In this document: positions 6,990 through 15,124 of the stretch, piece by piece
Layout of the letters: every line of letters begins with the position of its first letter
How positions within the stretch are numbered: the stretch's first letter is position 1
Virus record (IMG/VR): IMGVR_UViG_3300003891_000022
Span: 1 to 24,748 of that record
Direction: 5' to 3' (one strand)
Length of the DNA stretch: 24,748 nucleotides
Source of the DNA: a virus
Translations under genes and position numbers: made by a program
The notes under the pieces: model-generated
Told to the model about the DNA's origin: nothing
The model's database searches: none
What the model saw: only the letters and a program-made list of their open reading frames with translations

Positions 6990-7574
6990 TTGAAGTTAGA
7001 CTCTAATATGGCGATGGTATTAGGGATTGATCCTTCATTGAACTCTACCGGATTGGCCTTACTTAATTATCGGGATGGAGGATTGGTTGCGACTAGAGCT
7101 ATTAGGCCGAATAAAGTAATCGGTTTTGATAGATTATCTTATAATCGTGCTATTTTACAGGATTTCCTTAAACCGGCGGAGCCTTACATTGGGTTTGCAG
7201 TTATTGAGGATTATGCTTATTATTCGGTAGGACGAGGGAAACTTCAGATTGCGGAGTGGGTGGGTATCATCAAAATGTATATCTATGATAATTTCGGGGA
7301 TTGTGTTTATTCCGTTCCGAGTACTACTTTGAAGAAATTTATCTGTGGAAATGCTAGGGTTCAGGATCGGGTTATCGGTTTGGAGGCTTATAAGAGGTTC
7401 GGTTGGGAGTTTGAGACGGAAGATGAAGTAGATGCTTGTGCTTTAGCCGAGTTTGGACGTCGGGTAAGTCACTATTGCTATGGTTTAAGGAGTTGGGAGG
7501 AGGGATTGATTGAGGCTCAGAAAAGTGCGATCCTGAACTATGCCGAGAATAATAGGATTTTGTTGCGGGAGTAA
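6990..7574 (+). CDS. RuvC-like Holliday junction resolvase (194 aa)
   Basis: RNase H-fold endonuclease of the RuvC group that cleaves four-way junctions produced by recombination or replication. The four acidic catalytic positions are in place: D14 in LGIDPSLNSTG, E73 in AVIEDYAY, and D145 with D148 in EDEVDACALAEFG, the last two with the three-residue spacing seen in bacterial RuvC. A Lys-rich element (TLKKFICGNARVQD) precedes the last pair as in the family. The TTG start is chosen for the AGGAGG nine bases upstream. Directly downstream of recA, so the two are probably co-expressed; it may also resolve branched DNA before packaging by the large terminase. Confidence 0.88.
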   Translation: MKLDSNMAMVLGIDPSLNSTGLALLNYRDGGLVATRAIRPNKVIGFDRLSYNRAILQDFLKPAEPYIGFAVIEDYAYYSVGRGKLQIAEWVGIIKMYIYDNFGDCVYSVPSTTLKKFICGNARVQDRVIGLEAYKRFGWEFETEDEVDACALAEFGRRVSHYCYGLRSWEEGLIEAQKSAILNYAENNRILLRE

Positions 7575-7586
7575 GGGCGGTCAGTG

Positions 7587-8066
7587 ATGTCGAGGTTCCA
7601 AGATTTGCAGATTTATCTTAATAACAGTAATGAGATGTTGCTTCCGGTTGAAGTCGTTCCTGGAGTAGATTTTTATGGCCATAAGGTTTATGTTCCGGTT
7701 GGAACTGATTATCGGTTTTATGTATGGGATAAAAACGCACCGGTTTTTGAGTCTATTTCGTTAGGTCCTGATTGTATTCGTTATTTGCAACAATCCCTAC
7801 CGATAGCGGTGAATATTTTTTTCACCCTTACCATGATCACGGCGGTAGGTCGTATTGGAGTATGTATTCGCCAATCTGAATTGGAGAGACTATCGTACAT
7901 GTCTTTGCGGAAATCCATGAACTATATTATACGGCTACGACGTCGGTGGTTGGTGACATGGGGGTTCACGAATGAGAGCAATTTCCCTATGGAGTTAGGT
8001 CCATCTCGAAGGAATATTACTCCAATTAAGATTTATTGGGTGAATCGTGATAAGGTGTTGCGATGA
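7587..8066 (+). CDS. hypothetical protein (159 aa)
   Basis: Not recognised. The ATG at 7587 follows GGGCGGTCAGTG; a GTG one codon earlier is an alternative. Residues about 1-60 look beta-rich (FYGHKVYVPVG, YRFYVWD). Residues 71-93 are strongly hydrophobic (PIAVNIFFTLTMITAVG) and could be a membrane helix or a buried pair of strands; the following basic stretch (IRLRRRW) would then be cytoplasmic. It overlaps the next gene by four bases (ATGA), implying coupled translation. Confidence 0.68.
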   Translation: MSRFQDLQIYLNNSNEMLLPVEVVPGVDFYGHKVYVPVGTDYRFYVWDKNAPVFESISLGPDCIRYLQQSLPIAVNIFFTLTMITAVGRIGVCIRQSELERLSYMSLRKSMNYIIRLRRRWLVTWGFTNESNFPMELGPSRRNITPIKIYWVNRDKVLR

Positions 8067-8284
8067 AAGTGAAATTGTTTAGAGGGAATTGTAATTATTG
8101 TGGTGGTCAAGTGAAAGATCGTTGGTTTCGTATGACTATTTCGTTTATAGATGATGAGGATATACAAGTTCTATTTTGCAAAAATGAGTGTATCCGATCC
8201 TATCTTGTCACATATTCCGATTTATTGTATAATATTCAAAAGGTACGAACTATATCGGTAGAGGAGATCACAGAGGATGGCTAA
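8063..8284 (+). CDS. small putative zinc-binding protein (73 aa)
   Basis: Starts in an ATGA overlap with the upstream stop, with TAAGGTG as ribosome binding site. Two cysteine pairs, CNYCGG near residue 10 and CKNEC near residue 39-43, are arranged like a zinc ribbon or treble clef of about 35 residues. The remainder is a short helix and an acidic tail. Such small zinc proteins are common between replication and packaging genes of phages; a regulatory or protein-binding role is likely but cannot be named. It overlaps the next gene by eight bases. Confidence 0.72.
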   Translation: MKVKLFRGNCNYCGGQVKDRWFRMTISFIDDEDIQVLFCKNECIRSYLVTYSDLLYNIQKVRTISVEEITEDG

Positions 8285-8522
8285 ATTGCGGCGTTGGGTT
8301 AAAATAGAACAGGTTGTCTGTAAAGGAGGTTCAGAAGAGGTTTTATATCAGACCGATTTTCCCTTGCATCGTTTTGAACGTTCGGAAGAGGAACGAAAGA
8401 AGCATGAAGAGTTAGAATTGAAGAAGTTTTTGGCGGAGGAGATATTCGATTTTTGTGTGAGTTCACCGGTCAGCCAAGACCGGTACATTCGGGTGTCTCT
8501 GTTTGACGTTGATTCGGAGTAA
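8277..8522 (+). CDS. hypothetical small protein (81 aa)
   Basis: No family recognised. The ATG lies ten bases after GAGGAG and overlaps the previous gene. The N terminus is basic (AKLRRWVKIEQ) and the middle is a highly charged helix (RSEEERKKHEELELKKFLAEEI), perhaps a short coiled coil; the last 20 residues include a strand-like YIRVSLFDV. Composition and overlap with neighbours make it a real gene in the operon leading to the packaging genes. Confidence 0.66.
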   Translation: MAKLRRWVKIEQVVCKGGSEEVLYQTDFPLHRFERSEEERKKHEELELKKFLAEEIFDFCVSSPVSQDRYIRVSLFDVDSE

Positions 8523-8532
8523 GGTGAAAGTT

Positions 8533-9264
8533 TTGGCACGAAAACCGAAACTAAAGGTTGTAAAGAGCAGTTCCGGTTCAGATTCAAGTTCCGATAATAA
8601 TTTTTCCGGGGTTGTTATATCTCCCACTGTTGCTCCTCCGAAGGAGGAGCGGGAACGTTGTATTGCAATGCTTCGTAGTGGCGAACGGTGCCGACGTCCC
8701 GCTCGTGCCGGAAAATTTTATTGTTCGGTCCATGCTTATAAGGAAAAAGGAGCAGTTGATAGTACCGATTTTAGACATGAATTTAATCAGTTTAAGTACG
8801 GTAATGTTTTAGATGTTATATCCGCTTATTTGGGAGATTTAGAAGAAGATGAGCGGAAATTTATTATGCAAGTTTATGGGGATGCAAGTCTGGATGCGGA
8901 AATCGCTCTGTTGCGCTTGGTTATTAGGAAGTTGATATTGCAAGGTACGAACCAGCAACAGTTCCAATTATTGCCTCGGTTGGTGAGCTCTTTAGCGGAT
9001 TGTTTCCGAGAAGCCTTAAATATGATTGAAGGGAATCGTTTAGTCGTGGAATTCACTAGTCGGGTGGGGGAAGAGTATTGGCGCGAGCTGTTTAAAGGGT
9101 TTAAACGTTTGGTGGAGGAGACGTTATATCCTCAACTGTGTAGCGATTGTCAACATAAAATAGATACTTTCGTAAAGGCCGGTACAGAAGGTGAGATTGT
9201 ATTGGATGTTGCTCCTAGTAGGGATGTTCCAATGATTCCTCAAGATGATTTGCCTGATGAATGA
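8533..9264 (+). CDS. zinc-motif protein, candidate small terminase (243 aa)
   Basis: Start TTG 8533 is chosen because AAGGTGA (8521-8527) lies six bases upstream; an earlier in-frame TTG at 8503 would overlap the previous gene. The N-terminal 40 residues are basic and Ser-rich. A motif C-x5-GERC-x-R-PA-x-AGK-x-YC-x3-H (about residues 42-65) resembles short zinc-binding modules of phage proteins. The C-terminal two thirds are helical, with DAEIALLRLVIRKLI and LLPRLVSSLADCFREAL, a layout I associate with proteins encoded just ahead of large terminases. The small terminase recognises viral DNA and feeds it to the motor; here the idea rests on position and helical architecture, not on a clear family match. 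Confidence 0.72.
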   Translation: MARKPKLKVVKSSSGSDSSSDNNFSGVVISPTVAPPKEERERCIAMLRSGERCRRPARAGKFYCSVHAYKEKGAVDSTDFRHEFNQFKYGNVLDVISAYLGDLEEDERKFIMQVYGDASLDAEIALLRLVIRKLILQGTNQQQFQLLPRLVSSLADCFREALNMIEGNRLVVEFTSRVGEEYWRELFKGFKRLVEETLYPQLCSDCQHKIDTFVKAGTEGEIVLDVAPSRDVPMIPQDDLPDE

Positions 9265-9303
9265 GTCATAGACGGGATGAGAAAATACGGTAGGTGATTC
9301 AAG

Positions 9304-9822
9304 ATGCAGGCTTTTATCGTAGTTGGTCCCGAAAGTAGCGGAACTCGGTTAGTTACTAAAATCCTGATAGCGGCTGGTTGTAATGGTTCGGCGGAGCATT
9401 ATCAGGAATTTGACGATCATCAGTTTGTTGGAGATCCGATTGTTTGGCGTCGTTCTTTACCGCATGGTTCTTATTGGCCTTCTTTACGTGGAATGATTAC
9501 CAGGTTGCGGGGGGAACGTTATGGTGATATTCAAATTGTCATTACGACACGTTCTTGGAGGATTTTAGCGGAATCGCAAGTTAAGGCAGGCTATAGCCGA
9601 GATTTACAACATGCCTATCAAAAGATTTTGCAAGCCTATAAGGTAATTTTTACCGATATTCCGTCTTTGATGGTTCCTTATGCGGTGGTGGATTATCATG
9701 CTTTGACAACTTATCCTAAGCTGGAGATACCGTGGCTTACTCGGTTTTTAGGGTTGCCGGATGTGGATTGGTCATCTTTGCCGGAAATCGTTCCAGCCGA
9801 TGGGAAATATGGAGTAAGTTAA
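9304..9822 (+). CDS. sulfotransferase-like P-loop protein (172 aa)
   Basis: The N terminus, FIVVGPESSGTRLVTKIL, is a strand-loop-helix of the type that binds the 5'-phosphosulfate of PAPS in sulfotransferases (G-x-x-SSGT-R), and differs from a classic Walker A by lacking the GKT/S lysine. A central RRS-PHG element and a strand IQIVITTRSW followed by ESQ-x-KAGY resemble the later phosphate-binding parts of the fold. At 172 residues it is shorter than most sulfotransferases. RNA or sugar sulfation, or a nucleotide-kinase-like activity, are alternatives. AGGTG precedes the ATG. Its stop overlaps the start of the large terminase (TAATG), so the two are made in a coupled way. Confidence 0.78.
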   Translation: MQAFIVVGPESSGTRLVTKILIAAGCNGSAEHYQEFDDHQFVGDPIVWRRSLPHGSYWPSLRGMITRLRGERYGDIQIVITTRSWRILAESQVKAGYSRDLQHAYQKILQAYKVIFTDIPSLMVPYAVVDYHALTTYPKLEIPWLTRFLGLPDVDWSSLPEIVPADGKYGVS

Positions 9823-11843
9823 TGGCGAAGAAGGATATTTTGATACCCAGTCGGGATTCGGTTAAAATTCCGCCTTATATTATCGTTTCAGGAAGGGAGC
9901 ATTCTTCGCTATTGAAGCAATATACTCCCTGGTCTTTAGCGTTGCAGAGTTTAGCCTATCGTGACGTTAAAAATATTCTTACTTCGATGTTTTCCTCTTC
10001 GGATACCGGAATGACGGTCGCGGATTGGGTTTTTCGCCACACTTTTAATATTTCACGATATACGGGCAAATTGGGTCCTCTCAATTTTTGGAATTATCCC
10101 TGGCAAGTTCAAATACTCAATGATGATTCTAAGCGTATCTGTATCCAGAAATCAACTCAGGTTGGAATCTCAGAGATCTGTTTACGAAAAGGGGTTTGGT
10201 TTATTATTACTCATCCTGGTACGACGTTATATTACACCCTTCCTGATGAAGGGTTAGCCAATCATTTTTCCGATATTCGTTTAGAGACTTTGGTAGATAA
10301 TTCGCCGCGATTAAAATCTTTGTTAGGTTCGACGGACTCTTATGGTCGCAAACAGTTTGGTGCCTCTTGGATTTTGGTGCAATCTTCATTTAGCAAACGA
10401 GGTGCTCAGTCCACTCCGGTCGATTTTTTGGTGGTTGATGAGGAAGACTTCTCAATGCCGGGAGTTCGGGCTTCGTTGAATGAACGTCTTTCCTCTTCAC
10501 CTCATAATTATACCATTGACATCTCGATTCCACTTCGTCGCGGTGCCGGTATTAACCGTTTATGGGAACAATCAACTCGGAATCGTTGGTTGATTGTTTG
10601 TCCATATTGTTCTCGATTAGAACTTAATTTAGATGAGGTTAAAGATATTTGGGAGTTCCAGCGTTGGTTGCAACGGCAGCCTCTATTCCGACAATTTTTG
10701 ACTTTAGATCATATCAAACCAGTTGGGGATAAGCAATATGATTATGTTTGTGAACGCTGCAATCGAGTTTTAGATCGTCGGATCGGGCATTGGGAGTTTT
10801 CTTTAGAGGAGATTAAAAGTAAGACCTTAGGCGGCAGCGTCGAGTATTGGAGTGGATATAAGGTCAATCAATTGTGTGCTCCATATATTTCTGCGAATAC
10901 TATTTTGAAGAAGAAGGAAGATTATCGGATAGGGATCTTTAGAGGGAATGAGAGTGAAGCGGATTTTAACTCTCATGTTTTAGGGGAGCCTCCGTCGATT
11001 GTCTCCAGTGATCTGCGGGTCCCGAATGAAGCTGATTTTGATCGTTTATTGTTGCGTTATCGTGCTTTGGAAGCAGATGATAGTGGTCGGTGTTCGATGG
11101 GGATTGACTGGGGTGGGGAGGATTCCTGGGCGGTGATTAGTAAGCCAATGGAATTTGAGGGGATGGATACTCCGGTACGAACGATTGTGCTTTTGATTAA
11201 AGTATCTGGTAAAGATGTTTTGGATCATGCTCAGCAGTTCCTTTATTTTATTGATCGCTACAAGGTTGGGGCAGTATTTGCGGACTTCGGTTATGGAGCG
11301 GCTCAGAATCGGGTCTTGTCACGGGCCTTAGATAGTTCTCCCTATCGTTTTTGGGAGGTAGTCTCTTCTAATCCGACCTATAAGCAGATTCAAGCTGCTC
11401 CGATGCGGGTTTATAATGCTCGTTACGATGCGCGGAGTCGTTGTGTTCATGTGATGGCCAATACTTTAATGCGTCGTCATATTTGGTGTATTTTTAATGC
11501 CGCTTTTTATATGATGCGACAAAATCGGGAGTTGTATAATTATTGGTTGAGACATCACGAAAATATTACGGTTGAGAAAATAAACATTCCGGGATTGGAC
11601 ATAGATATTACCGGTTTTGGTCGGCATGGACCGGATCATTTATGTAAAGCAGCATGTTACGATATGTTGGCTTATGAGTTTTTGAGAGCTTTGGAACGGA
11701 GTGCCGGTGATATAGCACGGTATACGGTAGATGCTTCTCGGATTACTCCTTATGGGATTAAGGAGGAAGAAGAGGAAGAGGAAGAAATAACTATTCGGAC
11801 GGTTAAACGCAAGAGACGGGTTATTACGATGAAGGGAGTATGA
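9822..11843 (+). CDS. terL: terminase large subunit, GpA type (673 aa)
   Basis: DNA-packaging motor with ATPase and nuclease activities. Start ATG 9822 overlaps the preceding stop; the longer in-frame reading is not supported. The ATPase shows an aromatic NYPWQVQ element, a Walker A-like KSTQVGIS (110-117, with the lambda-GpA-like deviation from GKT/S) and Walker B VDFLVVDEED (200-209). Two CxxC pairs (C260/C263 and C310/C313) form the zinc element typical of GpA relatives. The RNase H-like nuclease follows: MGIDWGGEDSW (D429), VGAVFADFGYG and GPDHLCKAACYD. An acidic E-run and a basic tail end the protein. It lies ahead of portal and head genes as expected. Confidence 0.92.
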   Translation: MAKKDILIPSRDSVKIPPYIIVSGREHSSLLKQYTPWSLALQSLAYRDVKNILTSMFSSSDTGMTVADWVFRHTFNISRYTGKLGPLNFWNYPWQVQILNDDSKRICIQKSTQVGISEICLRKGVWFIITHPGTTLYYTLPDEGLANHFSDIRLETLVDNSPRLKSLLGSTDSYGRKQFGASWILVQSSFSKRGAQSTPVDFLVVDEEDFSMPGVRASLNERLSSSPHNYTIDISIPLRRGAGINRLWEQSTRNRWLIVCPYCSRLELNLDEVKDIWEFQRWLQRQPLFRQFLTLDHIKPVGDKQYDYVCERCNRVLDRRIGHWEFSLEEIKSKTLGGSVEYWSGYKVNQLCAPYISANTILKKKEDYRIGIFRGNESEADFNSHVLGEPPSIVSSDLRVPNEADFDRLLLRYRALEADDSGRCSMGIDWGGEDSWAVISKPMEFEGMDTPVRTIVLLIKVSGKDVLDHAQQFLYFIDRYKVGAVFADFGYGAAQNRVLSRALDSSPYRFWEVVSSNPTYKQIQAAPMRVYNARYDARSRCVHVMANTLMRRHIWCIFNAAFYMMRQNRELYNYWLRHHENITVEKINIPGLDIDITGFGRHGPDHLCKAACYDMLAYEFLRALERSAGDIARYTVDASRITPYGIKEEEEEEEEITIRTVKRKRRVITMKGV

Positions 11844-11844
11844 A

Positions 11845-12903
11845 ATGGGTGATTTTTATCAATTGGTTGCTACCAGGAATTCGGAATGTTATTCGATGCT
11901 ATCGGAGTTAGTGAAACGTACTGATATTCAAGTTTTCGATTTGGCCGATGATTTCCCGATTATCGGTCGAGAGGATGCCGGTATATTCCATTTTTTCGGG
12001 TTAGGTTGTGACGTTAATGGCTATGATTTTCCGTATTTGCGTACAGTATTGCATGAAGCAAGATTGGCCGGTTATCACGTAATTTGGTCTCCCTGGACGG
12101 CCATTCCCCTATTTGGTAATGAGAAAGTGAATGAGATGGTACATAGTTCCATCTCGGAATGCCAATATATCAGTTTATTTTCGGGATATGAGTTGGGTCG
12201 TTTTAGTGGGGTATACGGGATTCCGTATGAGGCTTCTATCGCTATTTGGCCGTTTATGATGTGGTCGGATCCGAATGAGATTATGCCGAAAGAGTATACC
12301 ATATCTATTCTGAATACTTGGGATTATACGGAATCGTTGGATCTATGGTTTGATCGTTATGGGTTCCTGTACCGGATAAATTTTCCGCCAAATACAAAAA
12401 TACATGTAGTGCATTTGGAAGGAGCTTATGTGCCAGATTATGGTGGAATTTTGTCGGATGATGAGTATTTAAGCTATGTGGGTTTGGTGAAAGAGGGGAT
12501 TGCTAATGCTCTGCAAGATTCTCCGGTGGAGATAGATGTGGTATCGGTCCAGACCTATGATGAGGCTTTAAGGGAACTTAATCGCGCCAAAGGATTTTTG
12601 GATTTATCTCGCGAAATTGTTAATCCGTATCGTTATGTTTCGTTATATTACCGTGGTACAGAAATTATTTCATCTTCTATTGGTTGCTTGTGGGAGCATT
12701 TGGGGGATGGAGCATTTTATATTTCTCCATATAATATCGTGGATATTGAAGCGGCAATTGAGGTGTTAGAGGAACACTATTCTCCGCTGGATAATTATAG
12801 TGAGATCTATAGCTCGGTGATAGAGTATAATGATACGGTCGCAACTTCATGGCAGGAGATGTATCGTGCCATCGCGCGAGTAGGAGAGCCATCTCATGGA
12901 TGA
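11845..12903 (+). CDS. putative GT-B-fold glycosyltransferase (352 aa)
   Basis: Probable transfer of a sugar from a nucleotide-sugar donor. The N-terminal half alternates strands and helices (GIFHFFGLG, GYHVIWSPW). The C-terminal half carries the pattern of GT4-like enzymes: ALRELNRAKGFLDLSREIVN, then NPYRYVSLYYRGTEIISSSI, then GDGAFYISPYNIVDIEAAI, corresponding to the donor-site segment in which a locus or host name is replaced by a choice of family and a default loop. No signal peptide or membrane segment is seen. It starts one base after the terminase stop and overlaps the portal start by eight bases, so it is expressed with packaging genes. Assignment is from fold-level pattern, moderately secure; the acceptor (virion protein, DNA base or host surface) is unknown. 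Confidence 0.78.
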   Translation: MGDFYQLVATRNSECYSMLSELVKRTDIQVFDLADDFPIIGREDAGIFHFFGLGCDVNGYDFPYLRTVLHEARLAGYHVIWSPWTAIPLFGNEKVNEMVHSSISECQYISLFSGYELGRFSGVYGIPYEASIAIWPFMMWSDPNEIMPKEYTISILNTWDYTESLDLWFDRYGFLYRINFPPNTKIHVVHLEGAYVPDYGGILSDDEYLSYVGLVKEGIANALQDSPVEIDVVSVQTYDEALRELNRAKGFLDLSREIVNPYRYVSLYYRGTEIISSSIGCLWEHLGDGAFYISPYNIVDIEAAIEVLEEHYSPLDNYSEIYSSVIEYNDTVATSWQEMYRAIARVGEPSHG

Positions 12904-14782
12904 GAATGTTCAATCGAGCGAAATCATAGTGACTCGTTCTAAATATGTAAGTGTGGAGAAAGATCGCACTATTGCTAATTTTGCGAGAAGCAGTTTGAAA
13001 ACGAGTCAATTGGGTGCTTCTGAGAAGCAGAAGGAAATCGAACGCAAAGTTAAAGATAAACTTTTACAGCAAGGTGATGATACGAATCCACTCAATGATA
13101 CGATTGAGCCGCCTTTTAATTTAGATGGATTGGCACAATTGACGATTAAAAATACTTGGAATCATGCTTGTATTAAAGCGAAAGTGAGCAATCTGATCGG
13201 ATCCGGTTGGCGTTTAACTCCTTCCAAAGAGCATGTGGATCGAATGAAAGATCTGGAAAACCGTATTAAGGAGTTAGAGGCGCAACTGGAAGCCGATCCA
13301 ACGGAAGATCCGGCGATTTTATCGGAACTGTTGGAACTCCGATCTGAGAAGGAGGAATATGATTCGATTACCGAGAAAATTAGGAAGTTATTCCATAAGC
13401 CGAATAATCGTATGACGATTGTCGAGATTTCGGAGAATGCTTTTATTGATCGAGAAGGGATTGGACAAGGTTTTTGGGAGATTTCGGTCAATGCGTTAAC
13501 GGCTGAACCGGATCATATCTATCATTTACGGGCGGCAAGTATGCTGCGATTGGCGAAATTGAGTGGCTGGGTTCAAATCTTGGCGGATGGAAGCCGCATA
13601 TTTTATAAGGAATGGGGAGATTGGAATATTTATGACAAGTACACCGGGAAACAGTATGGATATTTCGTTACCGATGATGACGGGGTTCCGGTAAGAAATA
13701 ATGGATTAGCTCAGATCGTATGGCTGGAAGAGGAGCTTCCGATTGAGAAGTGGGCGAATGCAGTTATTGTTTTTTATAAGTATAATCCGATGAATCAGTA
13801 TTATGGACTTCCTGACGGGATCCCTGCTTTACCTGCGATGGCAGGTAAGGAAGCTGCGGATGAATTCAATTATGCCGAGTTCGATAATTACGGAATGGCT
13901 CGTTGGGCGGTGATTATTCGGGGTTCACAATTGTCTAAAGAGGCGAGACGGGAGATTGAGACATTCTTTGAAGAGGATATGAATGAAAATGCGCATGGAG
14001 TTCTGTTAGTGACGATCCCTCCACCTCCTATCCCTCCGATTCCATCTGCGTCTTCACCTCCTGAGACTACGGTTGAGTTTCAGCCGTTAGATGTGCAACA
14101 GCATGAAGCTCATTTTCAGGAGTATCGCCATGATTTGAGGGATGAAGTTTTGGCGGCACACAATGTTCCGCCTCATTTGGTCTCCATTATTGAGACTGGG
14201 AATATTGGAGGGGGACAGGGTGTGGCTCAAATGCAGAATTTTGTTAAAAATGTAATTACTCCTATGAAAACTAAAGTGGAATATCAAATCAACAGTTTAA
14301 TTGAAGTAGGGTTTGGGATTGATTGGTTGAAATTCACCTTTAATACCAGTGATCTTACGGCCGAGTTGGATGTCGCCAAGATCTCGCAGATTTACTCCAA
14401 TGTTTATGCTATGACGATCAATGAGATGCGGGATCGTGCCGGTTTGGATCCGGTAAATGGTGGAGACCGGATATTCTTGGTAATTCCTGGTATTGGATTG
14501 ATCTTCGTAGATGATTTGGATAAAATGGGTTCGGTCTTCCTGGCAGGAGGGATAGGAGGGCTGGTTGCCGCTCCGTCGGATGAAGGAGAGGGTGACAACC
14601 CGCCACCTTCGCCCGATATTCCGGGGGATGCGGCGGGTGATTTGACGAGTTTGTACCCCAATGCGGTATGGCGGAATTTGGGGAAACAGTTAATGGATTT
14701 AGCGAACCGAGGATCCTATCTTCGGTCGGGAAAAACCTTGCGATTGGTTCGTGCCAAAGATTTGTTTGGCGATAAGGAGTAG
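12896..14782 (+). CDS. phage portal protein, PBSX/HK97-like (628 aa)
   Basis: Forms the dodecameric portal ring at one vertex through which DNA enters and leaves. Starts by overlapping the previous gene, with AGGAGAG as ribosome binding site. Residues about 85-110 contain WNHACIKAKVSNLIGSGWRL, the conserved stem-proximal segment. A coiled-coil-like insertion follows (about 115-165, Glu/Lys/Leu-rich). The core motif YYGLPDGIPALPAMAGKEAA and the following FNYAEFDNYG are typical of PBSX-type portals, as is the NVPPHLVSIIETGNIGG segment. A Pro-rich loop (PPPPIPPIPSASSPP) lies near residue 380, an unusual insert. The C terminus has Gly/Asp/Pro-rich low complexity. Position after terL is canonical. 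Confidence 0.9.
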   Translation: MDENVQSSEIIVTRSKYVSVEKDRTIANFARSSLKTSQLGASEKQKEIERKVKDKLLQQGDDTNPLNDTIEPPFNLDGLAQLTIKNTWNHACIKAKVSNLIGSGWRLTPSKEHVDRMKDLENRIKELEAQLEADPTEDPAILSELLELRSEKEEYDSITEKIRKLFHKPNNRMTIVEISENAFIDREGIGQGFWEISVNALTAEPDHIYHLRAASMLRLAKLSGWVQILADGSRIFYKEWGDWNIYDKYTGKQYGYFVTDDDGVPVRNNGLAQIVWLEEELPIEKWANAVIVFYKYNPMNQYYGLPDGIPALPAMAGKEAADEFNYAEFDNYGMARWAVIIRGSQLSKEARREIETFFEEDMNENAHGVLLVTIPPPPIPPIPSASSPPETTVEFQPLDVQQHEAHFQEYRHDLRDEVLAAHNVPPHLVSIIETGNIGGGQGVAQMQNFVKNVITPMKTKVEYQINSLIEVGFGIDWLKFTFNTSDLTAELDVAKISQIYSNVYAMTINEMRDRAGLDPVNGGDRIFLVIPGIGLIFVDDLDKMGSVFLAGGIGGLVAAPSDEGEGDNPPPSPDIPGDAAGDLTSLYPNAVWRNLGKQLMDLANRGSYLRSGKTLRLVRAKDLFGDKE

Positions 14783-14800
14783 TTCGGCAAGCAGTACTGT

Positions 14801-14838
14801 CGGCTGAAGAAAGGCAGCCTTCCGAACTTTAGGTTCGG
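14801..14838 (+). other. double hairpin element, copy 1
   Basis: Stem GGCTG/CAGCC (14802-14806 with 14815-14819) carries an AAGAAAGG loop; a second stem CCGAAC/GTTCGG (14822-14827 with 14833-14838) has the loop TTTAG. The 14-base segment 14809-14822 matches 20195-20208 except for one base. No T-run follows, so it is not an obvious terminator. It fills the gap between the portal gene and 14854. Confidence 0.5.
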
Positions 14839-14853
14839 TAAACTTTAAATGGA

Positions 14854-15123
14854 ATGTCAAATGTAGAGGTCTGGCGAGCTGAGTTTTTGAAGTTCGCGAA
14901 TTTAAATTGTGTGCGGGTTTATGCTCACGCACCGGTAGGGAGTATGTTGTATGTTCTCGATTCGGAGGAGGAATATTGGTACGGCCAAATGTCATGGGCG
15001 GGAGGGGACTATTATGTTTTGAGCCGTATCCGAGTTCCCGATCCGAATGGAGTGGTTGTAGTGGAGGGGACTTTACCGGACGGTTCTAAAGTTTCGGTAA
15101 AGAAAGAAGTGACGTATCGGTAG
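14854..15123 (+). CDS. hypothetical small beta-rich protein (89 aa)
   Basis: Unrecognised at family level. After a short helical start, residues 18-88 are almost all strands and turns (VRVYAHAPVGSMLYVLDSEE, GGDYYVLSRIRVPDPNG, VVVVEGTLPDGSKVSV), an Ig-like or small beta-sandwich look. Such domains in head operons sometimes decorate capsids, but that is speculation here. The ribosome binding site is weak, and the leader holds a double hairpin that could influence expression. Stop and next start are separated by one base. Confidence 0.68.
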   Translation: MSNVEVWRAEFLKFANLNCVRVYAHAPVGSMLYVLDSEEEYWYGQMSWAGGDYYVLSRIRVPDPNGVVVVEGTLPDGSKVSVKKEVTYR

Positions 15124-15124
15124 A

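Noticed and set aside
11760-11800. Glu codon run at the terminase C terminus as a possible repeat or slippage site
   Set aside because: The codons alternate GAA and GAG with GAG/GAA mixtures and the frame continues to a normal stop; just an acidic tail.
12677-13009. 110-codon - strand frame
   Set aside because: Antisense to the junction of two well-supported genes; no recognisable protein and no ribosome binding site.
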